DNA of 64,000 bases from assembly GCF_932526225.1 (NCBI RefSeq), contig NC_064046.1, positions 434,001-498,000 of the forward strand, in the 5' to 3' direction. The position numbers and the translations under genes are program-made. This document shows, piece after piece, positions 1 through 14,591 of this stretch (position 1 is the first letter of the stretch; each line of letters starts with the position of its first letter). This stretch comes from Nematostella vectensis (taxonomy: Eukaryota > Cnidaria > Anthozoa > Actiniaria > Edwardsiidae). The notes beneath the pieces were generated by a model. The model was not told the DNA's origin and ran no database searches. It worked only from the letters and a program-made list of their open reading frames with translations.

Positions 1-51
1 CCTGGCCCTTAAGCCAACAAGCTCCTAAACATGTTAAAAATTCTCTTCCAG

Positions 52-1910
<1,859 letters not shown>

Positions 1911-3690
1911 CGTCATCACCTCCCACCGTCCATCCCCTCAAATGGCGGCCTGTAGTTACTCGCCCTCAATATGCCATTGTCCAGGGCAGTATTCAAGAGT
2001 AATGATGGCCTTACTGTACCTCCCGGACACGCCCACTCAGCCGCTGATTAGGAATTTTTCTCATGAATTTCGAGCTCTCGTTGTTGCTTTTTAGATAAAG
2101 TATCTCTAATTTATTTCTCTTATGAAGTCAAACAGTCGAAGGACGAAATTCGTTTAGTAGTTCATAGCTAGACCCGACAGGCCATTTAGAGAACGTGGAC
2201 GCAAAGTGGGCAACTCCGCGCGTGAATTACTGCCTTGGAACATTAGACTGCCTTGGGACCCGTCGCGTTCACCCTAACTATCATTACGGCCCATCTAAAG
2301 CACTTGAGCTCTTGTGCCAGACAGGCGTTGAAGGCGCTCTAAAAACGGCCCAATTTGCGCCATGGGCCTGTTTTTAGTATCGTCTTCAACCAACACCTCC
2401 AACAATCTTTATGTTTGTTCTTGGTGGGGTCGAATACTTTCGTCAGGTTTCGTTGGACCGTCTTTCGCGTTTCCTGTCGCTAAACATTTCAATGAATTCT
2501 TGCGTTAGCAACAATAGAATAAATAGTTATCATTTACTTCTTATATGGCATGTGTGACGTCACAATGGCCTGTGTGGGCCGCGAAGGGTGACGAGGATCT
2601 TTGGCTCCCGTGATCCTTTTCGACCCCATTTTGCCGGAAACGATTTTTTGAAAATCGGCAAAAGTTAACAGGCATTTGCAACAGAAGAAAATGGCTTGTG
2701 ATTGGTGCGCGTGTGCTCAGTCTGACACTTGATTGGTTAAAAGTATTTGCACGTGACCGGTGATTGTTTTCGTGAGATGTCTAAATTGGAGCCGCGCAAC
2801 CGTCACGGCTTATTATAAAGTATTAACGATATTATAACAAACAAGAGAGAATAGAAGAATTTAATGTCAAGTAGATGTTCCCATGGAATTTTCTGAATAT
2901 TTTTAACCTGTCGTTACTGTCACTTCGGTCACGAATGCGCCAGGTAGCCATGGAAACCAGTGACGTCACACTGCTACTGCCTCATATCATTGCCTTGATT
3001 ACTGCCCTTTGGAAGTGTGAATAAGTACATACGATATAATTAGATTTATATTATAAACATGAAAGGACATTTTAACTCGATTAGTGATAGCAAATCAATG
3101 GTTAGCCTAGGTCATCGTCCAACTTCGGTGGATTCTCCGAACAGCTTCGTTTGATCGAGATTTTTTGGCCATTTAAGGCCGTTCTTCAGAGACGAAAAAT
3201 CCTTTCCTGGAGTTTGGTTTGTAGTTCCTAAAGAAACCCCTTCCCTGTCATGTTTAAATGCCTAAAAAAATCAAAATACTAAGACGAATGTACAAAGCCT
3301 GGCCAATTTCTTGTCGTAGTCGTCGTGTTAATAGTGTAGAGAAAGTAGTTATGTGTTTTGTGGTAGTTTAGAAATGGTACCTAGTAGAAAACAAAGTAGC
3401 GGAAGAATCATGAACAAAGCCTGACACATTAGGTCAACCAGTCTCCCTTCTCCTTTGAGGCGCGTCGTCGATGGAAAGGCCTCTAGGAACTCCAACAAAT
3501 GTATATTGGTAATAAACATCTTCTAATTTTTGGGAAAGCGAAGCGGACCTTCGGGATATTCGCTCACTGTCCACCCTTCCAATAGAAAGCACGTGTCTTT
3601 CACGTGTCTCTGTGATTAATAAATACTAACGTAAGGCTTCAACTCTCAACTGTCATATTAAGTTTTATGTCAAAAATAAACATTACTCCG
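1911..3690. other. GNAS 3'UTR and intergenic DNA
   Basis: No coding exon is recognisable here. The first 600 bases are probably GNAS 3'UTR, with AATAAA-type signals near 2518. The remainder is unremarkable A+T-rich DNA up to the start of the satellite. Short open frames have no family signature. Confidence 0.5.
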
Positions 3691-3694
3691 TACT

Positions 3695-6600
3695 GCTGTG
3701 TGGTGGTGATGATGATGAACATTACTCTGTATTGATGGTGATGATGAACATTACTCCGTGGTGATGATGTTAAACATTACTCCGTAGTGATGGTGATGAT
3801 GTTAAACATTACTCCGTAGTGATGATGATGAACATTACTCCGTAGTGATGATGATGAAACTTACTCCGTAGTGATGGTGATGATGTTAAACATTACTCCG
3901 TAGTTATGATGACGAACATCACTCCGTAGTGATGATGATGAACATTACTCCGTAGTGATGATAATGTTAAACATTACTCCGTAGTGATGGTGATGAACAT
4001 TACTCCGTAGTGATGATTATGATGAATATTACTCCGTAGTGATGGTGATGGTGATGAACATTACTCCGTAGTGATGATTATGATGAACATTACTCCGTAG
4101 TGATGATGATGGTGATGAACATTACTCCGTAGTGATGATGATGGTGATGAACATTACTCCGTAGTGATGATTATGATGAACATTACTCCGTAGTGATGAT
4201 GATGGTGATGAACATTACTCCGTAGTGATGATTATGATGAACATTACTCCGTAGTGATGATGATGGTGATGAACATTACTCCGTAGTGATCGTGATGAAC
4301 ATTACTCCGTAGTGATGATGATGAACATTACTCCGTAGTGATGGTGATGATGAACATTACTCCGTAGTGATGATGATGATGAACATTACTCCGTAGTGAT
4401 TATGATGAACATTACTCCGTAGTGATGATGATGGTGAACATTACTCCGTAGTGATGATGATGATAAACATTACTCCGTAGTGATGGTGATGATGAACATT
4501 ACTCCGTAGTGATGATGATGATGAACATTACTCCGTAGTGATGATGACGATGATGAACATTACTCCGTAGTGATGATGATGAACATATTCCGTAGTGATG
4601 GTGATGAACATTACTCCGTAGTGATGATGATGATGAACATTACTCCGTAGTGATGGTGATGAACATTACTCCGTAGTGATGATGATGATGAACATTACTC
4701 CGTAGTGATGATTATGATGAACATTACTCCGTAGTGATGGTGATGATGAACATTACTCCGTAGTGATGGTGATGAACATTACTCCATGGTGATGGTGATG
4801 ATGAACATTACTCCGTAGTGATGGTGATGATGAACATTACTCCGTAGTGATGGTGATGATGAACATTACTCCGTAGTGATGGTGATGATGAACATTACTC
4901 CGTAGTGATGGTGATGATGAACATTACTCCGTAGTGATGGTGATGATGAATATTACTCCATAGTGATGGTGATGATGAACATTACTCCGTAGTGATGGTG
5001 ATGATGAACATTACTCCGTAGTTATGATGATGAACATTACTCCGTAGTGATGATGATGATGAACATTACTCCGTAGTGGTGGTGATGAACATTACTCCGT
5101 AGTGATGGTGATGATGAACATTTCTCCGTAGTGATCGTGATGAACATTACTCCGTAGTGATGATGATGAACATTACTCCGTAGTGATGGTGATGATGAAC
5201 ATTACTCCGTAGTGATGATGATGATGAACATTACTCCGTAGTGATTATGATGAACATTACTCCGTAGTGATGATGATGGTGAACATTACTCCGTAGTGAT
5301 GATGATGAACATTACTCCGTAGTGATGATAATGATGAACATTACTCCGTAGTGATGATGATGATGAACATTACTCCGTAGTGATGATGATGAACATTACT
5401 CCGTAGTGATGATGATGAACATTACTCCGTAGTAATGATGATGAACATTACTCCGTAGTGATGGTGATGAACATTACTCCGTAGTGATGATGATGGTGAT
5501 GAGGAACATTACTCCGTAGTGATGATGATGATGAACTTTACTCCGTAGTGATGGTGATGAAAATTACTCCGTAGTGATGATGATGATGATGAACATCACT
5601 CCGTAGTGATGATAATGATGAACATTACTCCGTAGTGATGGTGATGATGAACTTTACTCCGTAGTGATGGTGATGAAAATTACTCCGTAGTGATGATGAT
5701 GATGATGAACATCACTCCGTAGTGATGGTGATGATGAACATTACTCCATAGTGATGGTGATGATGAACATTACTCCGTAGTGATGGTGATGATGAACATT
5801 ACTCCATAGTGATGGTGATGATGAACATTACTCCGTAGTGATGGTGATGATGAACATTACTCCGTAGTGATGGTGATGATGAACATTACTCCGTAGTGAT
5901 GGTGATGATGAACATTACTCCGTAGTTATGATGATGAACATTACTCCGTAGTGATGATGATGAACATTACTCCGTAATTATGATGATGAACATTACTCCG
6001 TAGTGATGATGATGAACATTACTCCGTAGTGATGATGATGAACATTACTCCGTAGTAATGATGATGAACATTACTCCGTAGTGATGGTGATGAACATTAC
6101 TCCGTAGTGATGATGATGGTGATGAGGAACATTACTCCGTAGTGATGATGATGATGAACTTTACTCCGTAGTGATGGTGATGAAAATTACTCCGTAGTGA
6201 TGATGATGATGATGAACATCACTCCGTAGTGATGATAATGATGAACATTACTCCATAGTGATGGTGATGATGAACATTACTCCATAGTGATGGTGATGAT
6301 GAACATTACTCCGTAGTGATGGTGATGATGAACATTACTCCGTAGTGATGGTGATGATGAACATTACTCCGTAGTTATGATGATGAACATTACTCCGTAG
6401 TGATGATGATGATGAACATTACTCCGTAGTGGTGGTGATGATGAACATTACTCCGTAGTTATGATGATGAACATTACTCCGTAGTGATGATGATGATGAA
6501 CATTACTCCATAGTGATGGTGATGATGAACATTACTCCATAGTGATGGTGATGATGAACATTACTCCGTAGTTATGATGATGAACATTACTCCGTAGTGA

Positions 6601-9222
6601 TGGTGATGATGAACATTACTCCATAGTGATGGTGATGATGAACATTACTCCGTAGTGATGGTGATGATGAACATTACTCCATAGTGATGGTGATGATGAA
6701 CATTACTCCGTAGTGATGGTGATGATGAACATTACTCCGTAGTGATGGTGATGATGAACATTACTCCGTAGTTATGATGATGAACATTACTCCGTAGTGA
6801 TGATGATGATGAACATTACTCCGTAGTGGTGGTGATGAACATTACTCCGTAGTGATGGTGATGATGAACATTTCTCCGTAGTGATCGTGATGAACATTAC
6901 TCCGTAGTGATGATGATGAACATTACTCCATAGTGATGGTGATGATGAACATTACTCCGTAGTGATGGTGATGATGAACATTACTCCATAGTGATGGTGA
7001 TGGTGATGATGAACATTACTCCGTAGTGATGGTGATGATGAACATTACTCCGTAGTGATGGTGATGATGAACATTACTCCGTAGTTATGATGATGAACAT
7101 TACTCCGTAGTGATGATGATGAACATTACTCCGTAGTGATGGTGATGAACATTACTCCGTAGTGATGATGATGATGAACATTACTCCGTAGTGATGATGA
7201 TGGTGATGAGGAACATTACTCCGTAGTGATGATGATGATGAACTTTACTCCGTAGTGATGGTGATGAACATTACTCCGTAGTGATGATGATGATAACCAC
7301 CACTCCGTAGTGATGATAATGATGAACATTACTCCATAGTGATGGTGATGATGAACATTACTCCGTAGTGATGGTGATGATGAACATTACTCCGTAGTGA
7401 TGGTGATGATGAACATTACTCCGTAGTGATGATGATGATGAACATTACTCCGTAGTGATGGTGATGAACATTACTCCGTAGTGATGGTGATGATGAACAT
7501 TACTCCGTAGTGATGATGATGATGAACATTACTCCGTAGTGATGGTGATGATGGACATTACTCCGTAGTGATGATGATGATGAACATTACTCCGTAGTGA
7601 TGATGATGATGAACATTACTCCGTAGTGATGATGATGATGAACATTACTCCGTAGTGATGATGATGAACATTACTCCGTAGTGATGATGATGAACATTAC
7701 TCCGTAGTGATGATGATGAACATTACTCCGTAGTGATGATTATGATGAACATTACTCCGTAGTGATGATTATGATGAACATTACTCCGTAGTGATGATGA
7801 TGAACATTACTCCGTAGTGATGATGATGAACATTACTCCGTAGTGATGGTGATGAACATTACTCCGTAGTGATGGTGATGAACATTACTCCGTAGTGATG
7901 ATGATGAACTTTACTCCGTATCGATGATGATGAACATTACTCCGTAGTGATGATGATGATGAACATTACTCCGTAGTGATGATGATGAACATTACTCCGT
8001 AGTGATGATGATGATGAACATCACTCCGTAGTGATGATAATGATGAACATTACTCCATAGTGATGGTGATGATGAACATTACTCCGTAGTGATGGTGATG
8101 ATGAACATTACTCCGTAGTGATGATGATGAACATTACTCCGTAGTGATGACGATGATGAACATTAGTAATGATGATGGTGATGAGGAACATTACTCCGTA
8201 GTGATGATGATGATGATGATGAACATTACTCCGTAGTGATGATTATGATGAATATTACTCCGTAGTGATGATGATGAACATTACTCCGTAGTGATGATGA
8301 TGATGAACATTAGTGATGATGATGGTGATGAGGAACATTACTCCGTAGTGATGATGATGATGATGATGAACATTACTCCGTAGTGATGATTATGATGAAT
8401 ATTACTCCGTAGTTATGATGATGAACATTACTCCGTAGCGATGATGATGAACATTACTCCGTAGTGATGATTATGAACATCACTCCGTAGTGATGATGAT
8501 GGTGATAAGGAACATTACTCCGTAGTGATGATGACGATGATGAACATTACTCCGTAGTGATGATGATGAACATTACTCCGTAGTGATTATGATGATGAAC
8601 ATTACTCCATAGTGATGACGATGATGAACATTACTCCGTAGTGATGATGATGATGAACTTTACTCCGTAGTGATTATGATGATGATCATTACTCCGTAGC
8701 GATGATGATGATGAACATTACTCCGTAGTTTTGATGATGAACATTACTCTGTAGTGATGATTATGATGAACATTACTCCGTAGTGATGATGATTATGAAC
8801 TTTACTCCGTAGTGATTATGATGAGCATTACTCCGTAGTTATGATGATGAACATTACTCCGTAGTGATGATTATGATGAACATTAATCCTTAGTGATGGT
8901 GATGAGGAACATTACTCCGTAGTGATGATGATGATGATGAACATTACTCCGTAGTGATGGTGATGAACATTACTCCGTAGTGATGATTATGATAAATATT
9001 ACTCCGTAGTGATGATGATGATGAACATCACTCCGTAATGATGATGATGAACATTACTCCGTAGTGGTGATTATGATGAATATTAATTCGTAGTGATGAT
9101 GATGATGAACTTTACTCCGTATCGATGATGATGAACATTACTCCGTAGTGATGATGATGATGAACATTACTCCGTAGTGATGATTATGATGAATATTACT
9201 CCGTAGTGATTGTGATGAACGG
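3695..9222. repeat. GAT-rich minisatellite, about 24-30 bp unit, 5.5 kb
   Basis: Roughly 200 tandem units with core GAACATTACTCCGTAGTGAT followed by a variable number of GAT/GGT triplets, so unit length changes in steps of three. The core can fold on itself: ATTACT pairs with AGTGAT around a CCGT loop (one G-T wobble). Variant units (CATCACTCC, ACTTTACTCC, GATGAGGAACATT, CTCCATAG) recur in the same order about 620 bp apart, for example around 5460 and 6080, which shows block duplication. It lies between the GNAS 3' end and the methyltransferase. No coding role is supported. Confidence 0.97.
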
Positions 9223-10054
9223 TAGGGAAGGGGCTCCATATAAAAGTAGAGACGGGGTGATCATCCTTTTTTTCGGGAAAAAACTTCTACTAGGTGTTAT
9301 CTCTTAGGGCGTGTCACACTCGTAAAGAAACCTGCAGGTCATTTATATTGAAAGAAGGCGAAGATACCACTGAAACACACATACTTATAATCTAAAGCAG
9401 GGGCAGCGGAGAGGTCCCACTGAGGGGGTGGGGGTGGGGATATGGGGATTGATGGTTGAATGGATTGTGTTTTTGAGGGAGAGAGGGTTGCCCGGTTTTG
9501 ACTACTGAATACAAAAGTGAAGAAGTTTTAAAAATGTATAATATCGCCTTTGGGTGTATGCAAGACGCGCGTTATATAAGAATGGATAATCAATTTTCAT
9601 TACCGCAATTCACTCCTTTTACGTTTCTTGTTAATTTGACTTTTAATGGCGCTTTAACTCAAGTACAACTAATCCAAGATGGCGGACTACAGGAACTTAT
9701 GGTCTTGTACATATCACTATAAAGGGTTGTACCCGAGAATCTATGTATCGTAACCCGCGGTGGTTCATGGGTAAGGTATAAACGGCTGAATCCTTGTATC
9801 TGAGAGCTTGTATCTGAAAAATGTGAATAATCGTAAGATCAAAAACAAGAATTCTTTAGCTTTTAAAACCTGGATTTGTATTTTATTTACGCTTATTTAC
9901 TTTATACCCATGAAGCACTGCGAGTTACGATACTCAGGTTCTCCGAGTGCAACCTTTGTTGAAATAGGGTTATGGAAACCTCAACACAGGGATACCATGA
10001 CACTCCCATTCCATAGTTTCAACTGATCGAGCTGACGTAGTGCAGTCTAGATGT
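9223..10054. other. Intergenic DNA downstream of methyltransferase
   Basis: Non-repetitive sequence with no recognised exon. On the minus strand it contains AATAAA near 9888-9893, about 165 bp past the methyltransferase stop, a plausible poly(A) signal for that gene. Confidence 0.45.
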
Positions 10055-10819
10055 TTAAATACCGAACAGCTCAAGAAAGACGAGCTCTGTCTTCATTCTT
10101 ATTGGCTGGATCGTGAACGACATTTCCACTTCAGAACGAGCCAGCTCCACGTAACGCCAGCTAGTTTCCGACAACACCCTACGAAACATCTCCTCCGACC
10201 CGATCTCAAACGAGAAGACTATGAACACCCTAGTGCGGGAGCTCTTCATAAAAGCCTTGACTCCGAGGATGAAATCCCTGAGCCCTCTGTAGCCGGGGTC
10301 CATGAGTCCCTTCTCCAAGAAACTCACGTCTCTGTCAGGGGTGATGTCGGGCTTGAAGGGGATGAATGGGTGCGACCAGAAAATAATATCAAACGTTTTT
10401 CCCGCTAGCCCTGGCGCTTTAAACACATCCCCAGTCGCGGTTCTCACTTGGTTGTCCACGCCGTGCAACTTAGCATTCTCTGCAGTATTTTTCACGGCGG
10501 AGGGATTGACGTCTGTTGCCCAGACCTGACACTTTTTGCTGTAAAGTGCCGCCATAATGGAAGTCAGACCCGTTCCACAGCCAATCTCAAGAAGGGCAAA
10601 CGCCTCTCCCGGTTTTTTGTCCATTTCTTCCGCGAGAACTCTCAGGAGCTCCGTGGTGGAAAACGCCGCACCTTGCTCCGTGAGTTCGGTATCAAACACG
10701 GTGGGGTACTGCCAAAGGCTTTTGCTCATGACAGTGATCTTTCGCTTGTCTTGTGTCCGTGCCTTCATCTCTTCTATAAGCATATTTAGAGGGCTCGGGC
10801 CGGCAGCGCCGTTTTCCAT
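10055..10819 (-). CDS. Class I SAM-dependent methyltransferase (small MTase / HemK-like)
   Basis: An intronless frame of 254 codons from the ATG at 10819 (G at -3, G at +4) to TAA at 10055-10057. The frame stays open a little upstream to a GTG, which is not a credible eukaryotic start. It has the Rossmann motif I LLEIGCGTGLTS (about residues 78-89), an acidic post-I residue in WATDVNPSA, motif II/III GDVFKAP and FDIIFWSHPFIP. The last sits where HemK/PrmC-type enzymes carry NPPY; here it is SHPF, so the glutamine- or adenine-amino catalytic signature is not conserved and the substrate is uncertain. It is likely a cytosolic or nuclear protein or small-molecule methyltransferase. It is transcribed away from GLG1, whose start is 3.8 kb off, so the two are divergent but probably do not share a promoter. 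No damage is seen. Confidence 0.85.
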   Translation of the reverse strand: MENGAAGPSPLNMLIEEMKARTQDKRKITVMSKSLWQYPTVFDTELTEQGAAFSTTELLRVLAEEMDKKPGEAFALLEIGCGTGLTSIMAALYSKKCQVWATDVNPSAVKNTAENAKLHGVDNQVRTATGDVFKAPGLAGKTFDIIFWSHPFIPFKPDITPDRDVSFLEKGLMDPGYRGLRDFILGVKAFMKSSRTRVFIVFSFEIGSEEMFRRVLSETSWRYVELARSEVEMSFTIQPIRMKTELVFLELFGI

Positions 10820-12904
10820 GTCAAGCAGTTTTGACAAGTTCTCGCACACGCTTCTGTACAGGTGAGACTAGCGACTAGTTCAGGCTGCTTTAAGTTGAGA
10901 CGCAGGGCGAGACGACGCTTATCAAACATTTATATAGCCGTTGAAAATAGTTTTCGGTCCCAAAATGAGTAATCAATTTGACTCCCGTCGTGCAAGGTTG
11001 GACGTCTAAACACTTGTGTGAGATTTTCAGAGAAAATTCTGACATAAATAAGAAACTTTTGATATTATTTTATTTACACAGCAATAAAGACAGCCGGGGT
11101 CCTTTTTTCTCAAGTCGGGTTGTATGGGTTGACAAAATTTGAGACCCGCGGATTCGATAATTCTTTGAGAAAGAAAATTGGTTCTGTCTGTGAAAAATTA
11201 AGGTCAAATTAGCTGAACAATAAGATAAAATCTCAACAAAAAACTATATTTGTTCACATAGGTTAGTGCACTTGTCTTTGCCCCCCCCCCCCCCCCCCGG
11301 GGGCAGCATGTGGCATAGACGTGGAGAAAATGGAGATTTTGCTAAAGATAATGCTCTACATATAGGGGCCAAAAGAAACATGACATTTGTTTTCCTTGCG
11401 TAAACGAATTCTTCATTCTCATCAATTCTAGAAGGGTGCGGGCTGCGTCCGTGCTTTTTCCTATCTCTGTCCTCCGCCGCTAGCAAGTAACTCGCATTCG
11501 CACTATGGAAAATCAAAGCCAATCATTTCTACTTAGACACGATTTTGTGTGCCCATGTTTCCCATTTGAGTAGATATGAAACGGCCACAAATCGAAATGA
11601 AAAGTGCATTATAGACACGAGTCACAGTTGGGTGCTCTCTGCTCTCGTTTATTTAGATTTCTCACAATCATAAATATTAGTATAAATCCACTCAAATACT
11701 ATCACGAATCTCGCAAATTGATGGGTTCTCGTACTCACTATCTATTGAGCCATAGATAGTATAAGCCGAAGTTTTCGCGCCAAAAGCGGTTACTTATTAC
11801 TGAGAATTATTAAAGTCGTTTTTTTTTTCGAAGTACTATCTATTGACTCATAGAAAACTCGAACTCGTAGTCTAAGACCCCGTCCAAACGTATACGGAAT
11901 CGAATGAATCCGCAACTTTTTCTTTTCGGATACGGCTATCGTCCACACACGACGATAACGCTGGCGTAACTTTTTAAATCCGCAAACGAAAGCGGAACGA
12001 AATGGATACGCTACGATTCGGTATACGTAGGAACGGTCGAATCCGAAACTTTTCGATTACAGAATCCGTGTGGACGGTTGAGTTCGTAATTTTTCTATTA
12101 CGATGATGTAAAAATCGTAGCCAGTCTCTAACCGTAGAATAAACAAGATGGCATCCCAACGTGTAAAGCTAGCTAAAACGATTACGGAATCGCCGTATAC
12201 GTAGCCGTAGCAGGCCTCGAATTAATTGGGGGGAGGGGGGGCACGATACAGAAACATTAAGAAAACAATGAGGGAACAGCCACGCCCCTGCTGTTCATTT
12301 CCTAAATTTTTGAAAATATTGGGGGGGGGGGGGGGGCACGTGCCCCCAGTGCCCCACCCCCTGCTACCCCCCTCCCCCCTTCCATGGGTAGCTGATTTCA
12401 GAGTGACACTAAAGGACGACTGTGCAGGAGACTATCAACTTAATGATATACAGATCCGTGATAAATCGTAATCCCCATTTCATATACTTGCAGGTAACTT
12501 CAAAGAACGCGCGCTCATATTATATTGGTTCGCAATCTCGGAATAATGGACAGAATTCACAGCTAAAGATACGGGATAAAGATTCCTTTTGAAAATGACT
12601 CTCAAAAACAGGAAACTGGCATTTTATGCCCGAACAAATTTATCTATAATTAATATCTGATGGCAAGTTTAGCTATAATTAATATCTGATTCATTTTTTA
12701 CGGCCTAAAACCAAACCGCCTGTGTTTTGACAATTTCCCTCCAAATTGATCTTACAACGGGCTCTACAAATTAAATTTCGCTGCAATTTTATTGGGGTCA
12801 TGAAAACCTGGACCGGCTCTCGGGGATATTTATTTACCAATGGGCAACCTGTGGTATATAAGCACTTGCAATAGCCAGTTACCCCCATAAAAGCTAGACC
12901 AACA
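10820..12904. other. Intergenic DNA with dispersed repeats
   Basis: No exon recognised. It holds a C17 run at 11281, a segment around 11880-12210 rich in mutually inverted GTATACGGAATCG / CCGTATACGTA and CCGTCC / GGACGG motifs that looks like a decayed MITE, a G-run-bearing repeat at 12230-12340 related to 52385-52490, and a short duplication of TTTAGCTATAATTAATATCTG near 12650-12690. Confidence 0.5.
12230..12340. repeat. Dispersed G-run repeat, copy 1
   Basis: Contains GATACAGAAACATTAAGAAAA and, further on, TTTTTGAAAATATTGGGGG. The same order of blocks, diverged, occurs at 52385-52490, so both are copies of one interspersed element whose family I cannot name. Confidence 0.5.
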
Positions 12905-12999
12905 AAAAAAAAGTGAACTTTAGAAGCACACTAGCATACACACATTGGCACCAGTCGGGCCAAGACGGGACGCTAGCACAGTCTATTACCCGTGCAGTT

Positions 13000-13056
13000 C
13001 GGCAACCATGGACAGCTGTTTCGTCCTTATTAGGACTCGTCAGCATGGCATAGCCG
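13000..13056 (-). ncRNA. Hammerhead ribozyme, type I (array A, copy 1)
   Basis: Read on the minus strand. Stem I outer pairs CGGC/GCCG, internal loop TATG/TT, inner pairs CCATG/CATGG. Core CTGACGA (consensus CUGANGA), stem II GTCC/GGAC with loop TAATAA, then GAAA. A very short stem III ACA/TGU leads to the GUC cleavage site. All invariant core positions are present. Confidence 0.88.
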
Positions 13057-13241
13057 GTTTGCCTCAGTTAAACTTCATCGGCAAAAAAACTGCAGGGCGA
13101 CTTCGACTCGAGCGAAGTGCTTTAAACCACAGCTTAGATCCATGTGGGATCTAGAGCTGCGACCGGGCTAGCGTGATGCCAATTGTGCGGATCACGCATG
13201 CGACCAGTTTATTTTGCCGATGAAGTTTAACTGAGGCAAAC

Positions 13242-13298
13242 CGGCTATGCCATGCTGACGAGTCCTAATAAGGACGAAACAGCTGTCCATGGTTGCCG
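13242..13298 (+). ncRNA. Hammerhead ribozyme, type I (array A, copy 2)
   Basis: Same 57-nt fold as the copy at 13000-13056 but on the plus strand. Predicted cleavage after the GTC ending at 13287. Its monomer is truncated on the 5' side at the inversion junction near 13204. Confidence 0.88.
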
Positions 13299-13596
13299 AA
13301 CTGCACGGGTAATAGACTGTGCTAGCGTCCCGTCTTGGCCCGACTGGTGCCAATGTGTGTATGCTAGTGTGCTTCTAAAGTTCACATTTATGTATACATA
13401 CTCGCAAGGATAGTTTGGCTATCCGACGGAGTTTTAGACTAGCAAAGGTCGCATGCGTGATCCGCACAATTGGCATCACGCTAGCCCGGTCGCAGCTCTA
13501 GATCCCACATGGATCTAAGCTGTGGTTTAAAGCACTTCGTTCGAGTCGAAGTCGCCCTGCAGTTTATTTTGCCGATGAAGTTTAACTGAGGCAAAC

Positions 13597-13653
13597 CGGC
13601 TATGCCATGCTGACGAGTCCTAATAAGGACGAAACAGCTGTCCATGGTTGCCG
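13597..13653 (+). ncRNA. Hammerhead ribozyme, type I (array A, copy 3)
   Basis: Core and stems unchanged. It lies 355 nt after the previous copy, one base longer than the usual 354 because of an ATTTT variant just upstream. Predicted cleavage after 13642. Confidence 0.88.
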
Positions 13654-13748
13654 AACTGCACGGGTAATAGACTGTGCTAGCGTCCCGTCTTGGCCCGACT
13701 GGTGCCAATGTGTGTATGCTAGTGTGCTTCTAAAGTTCAAAAAAAAGT

Positions 13749-14591
13749 CAAATTTCTTGTTCTAAACCGATTTGATTAAGAAAACGGTACATGACAAATT
13801 TCGATTTGGGAACAATCAAGGATTTGTTGTACAAATCATCAAATCTTATTTTAGTTGTAGTCTAATTATTCTTCTGTTAACCCTCACCAAATCCTTGCTC
13901 AATATTAAAATTCGCCAAAAGCTAAGACAAGCTGTACGTACCCAGTAAAACAAGAAGGACAGCGAAATAACGTGATAAATTTTGAGAGACCAGTTGATTC
14001 GAGTTGTATGAATATCAAGACAAATTTGGACGACAATTGTGCCCGAGGGTAATCTCATGGCTGATGGTTTGGGCTTGCTGTGTCATTTATTGACTCAATG
14101 AAATGAACCGAGAACTGGGAACTTAGCATTGAACCTTACATACAGACTTGCCCTGTAACTACTTCCGGGGCCTTTTCACTTCCGGTCCAGCTGTTCTGTT
14201 ACCATGTTCCCGATGACTAATTATACGTGGCTATATGATCCTCGCATGTGTAAAGCTCTTTTTCTACTAATATGTTTATGCTTTTTATGCCAATCCAAAG
14301 TGTGCTATTTTAATTGGTGATATACAAATATACATTAACTGATTAAAGATTCTACGTGGCTTGCTAAACGAAGCGGAAAATTCTTGGGAAAAGCGGTGTC
14401 GTTTTCGCCTTTTATACCGGAAATACTAAAAAAAGTGGAACTTGTTTTGGAACTTGTTCGGTTGCGCAGTTTTTTACTACGTGTAGAAGGTGTTTAGTTT
14501 TAGCTTCTTGTCAAACGTAGTCTTTTCTGATTGGCCAAAGTACCGAGTACCAGGCCCTCTCCTTGAACTTACATCTTCTAACACTTCCAAA
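13749..14591 (+). promoter_or_regulatory. GLG1 upstream/promoter region
   Basis: Between array A and the GLG1 start codon. It holds two ETS-type sites (ACTTCCGG family) near 14160-14185 and a start-codon context CCAAAATGGCG that resembles a YY1 site overlapping the initiator ATG, a layout seen in many housekeeping genes. No TATA box placement is convincing. The transcription start is not defined by sequence. Confidence 0.4.

Larger units (their letters stand above)
12915..13738. mobile_element. Retrozyme-type array A (three hammerhead monomers)
   Basis: An 824-bp insertion with inverted ends (GAACTTTAGAAGCACAC on the left, its reverse complement on the right). It is flanked by a 10-bp direct repeat AAAAAAAAGT at 12905-12914 and 13739-13748. 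Inside is one monomer in minus orientation (to about 13204), then an abrupt inversion and about one and a half monomers in plus orientation. Each carries a hammerhead ribozyme. The 354-bp period is set by comparison with array B at 53291-55741. Metazoan retrozymes are small non-coding retroelements made of tandem hammerhead-bearing monomers whose RNA self-cleaves and circularises. The sequence features fit, and the retrozyme assignment is my inference. Confidence 0.85.

Noticed and set aside
12945-13154. About 69-codon frame repeated in every 354-bp monomer
   Set aside because: It begins at TTG, lies opposite the ribozyme strand and is conserved only because the monomers are near-identical. 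Retrozymes are non-coding.
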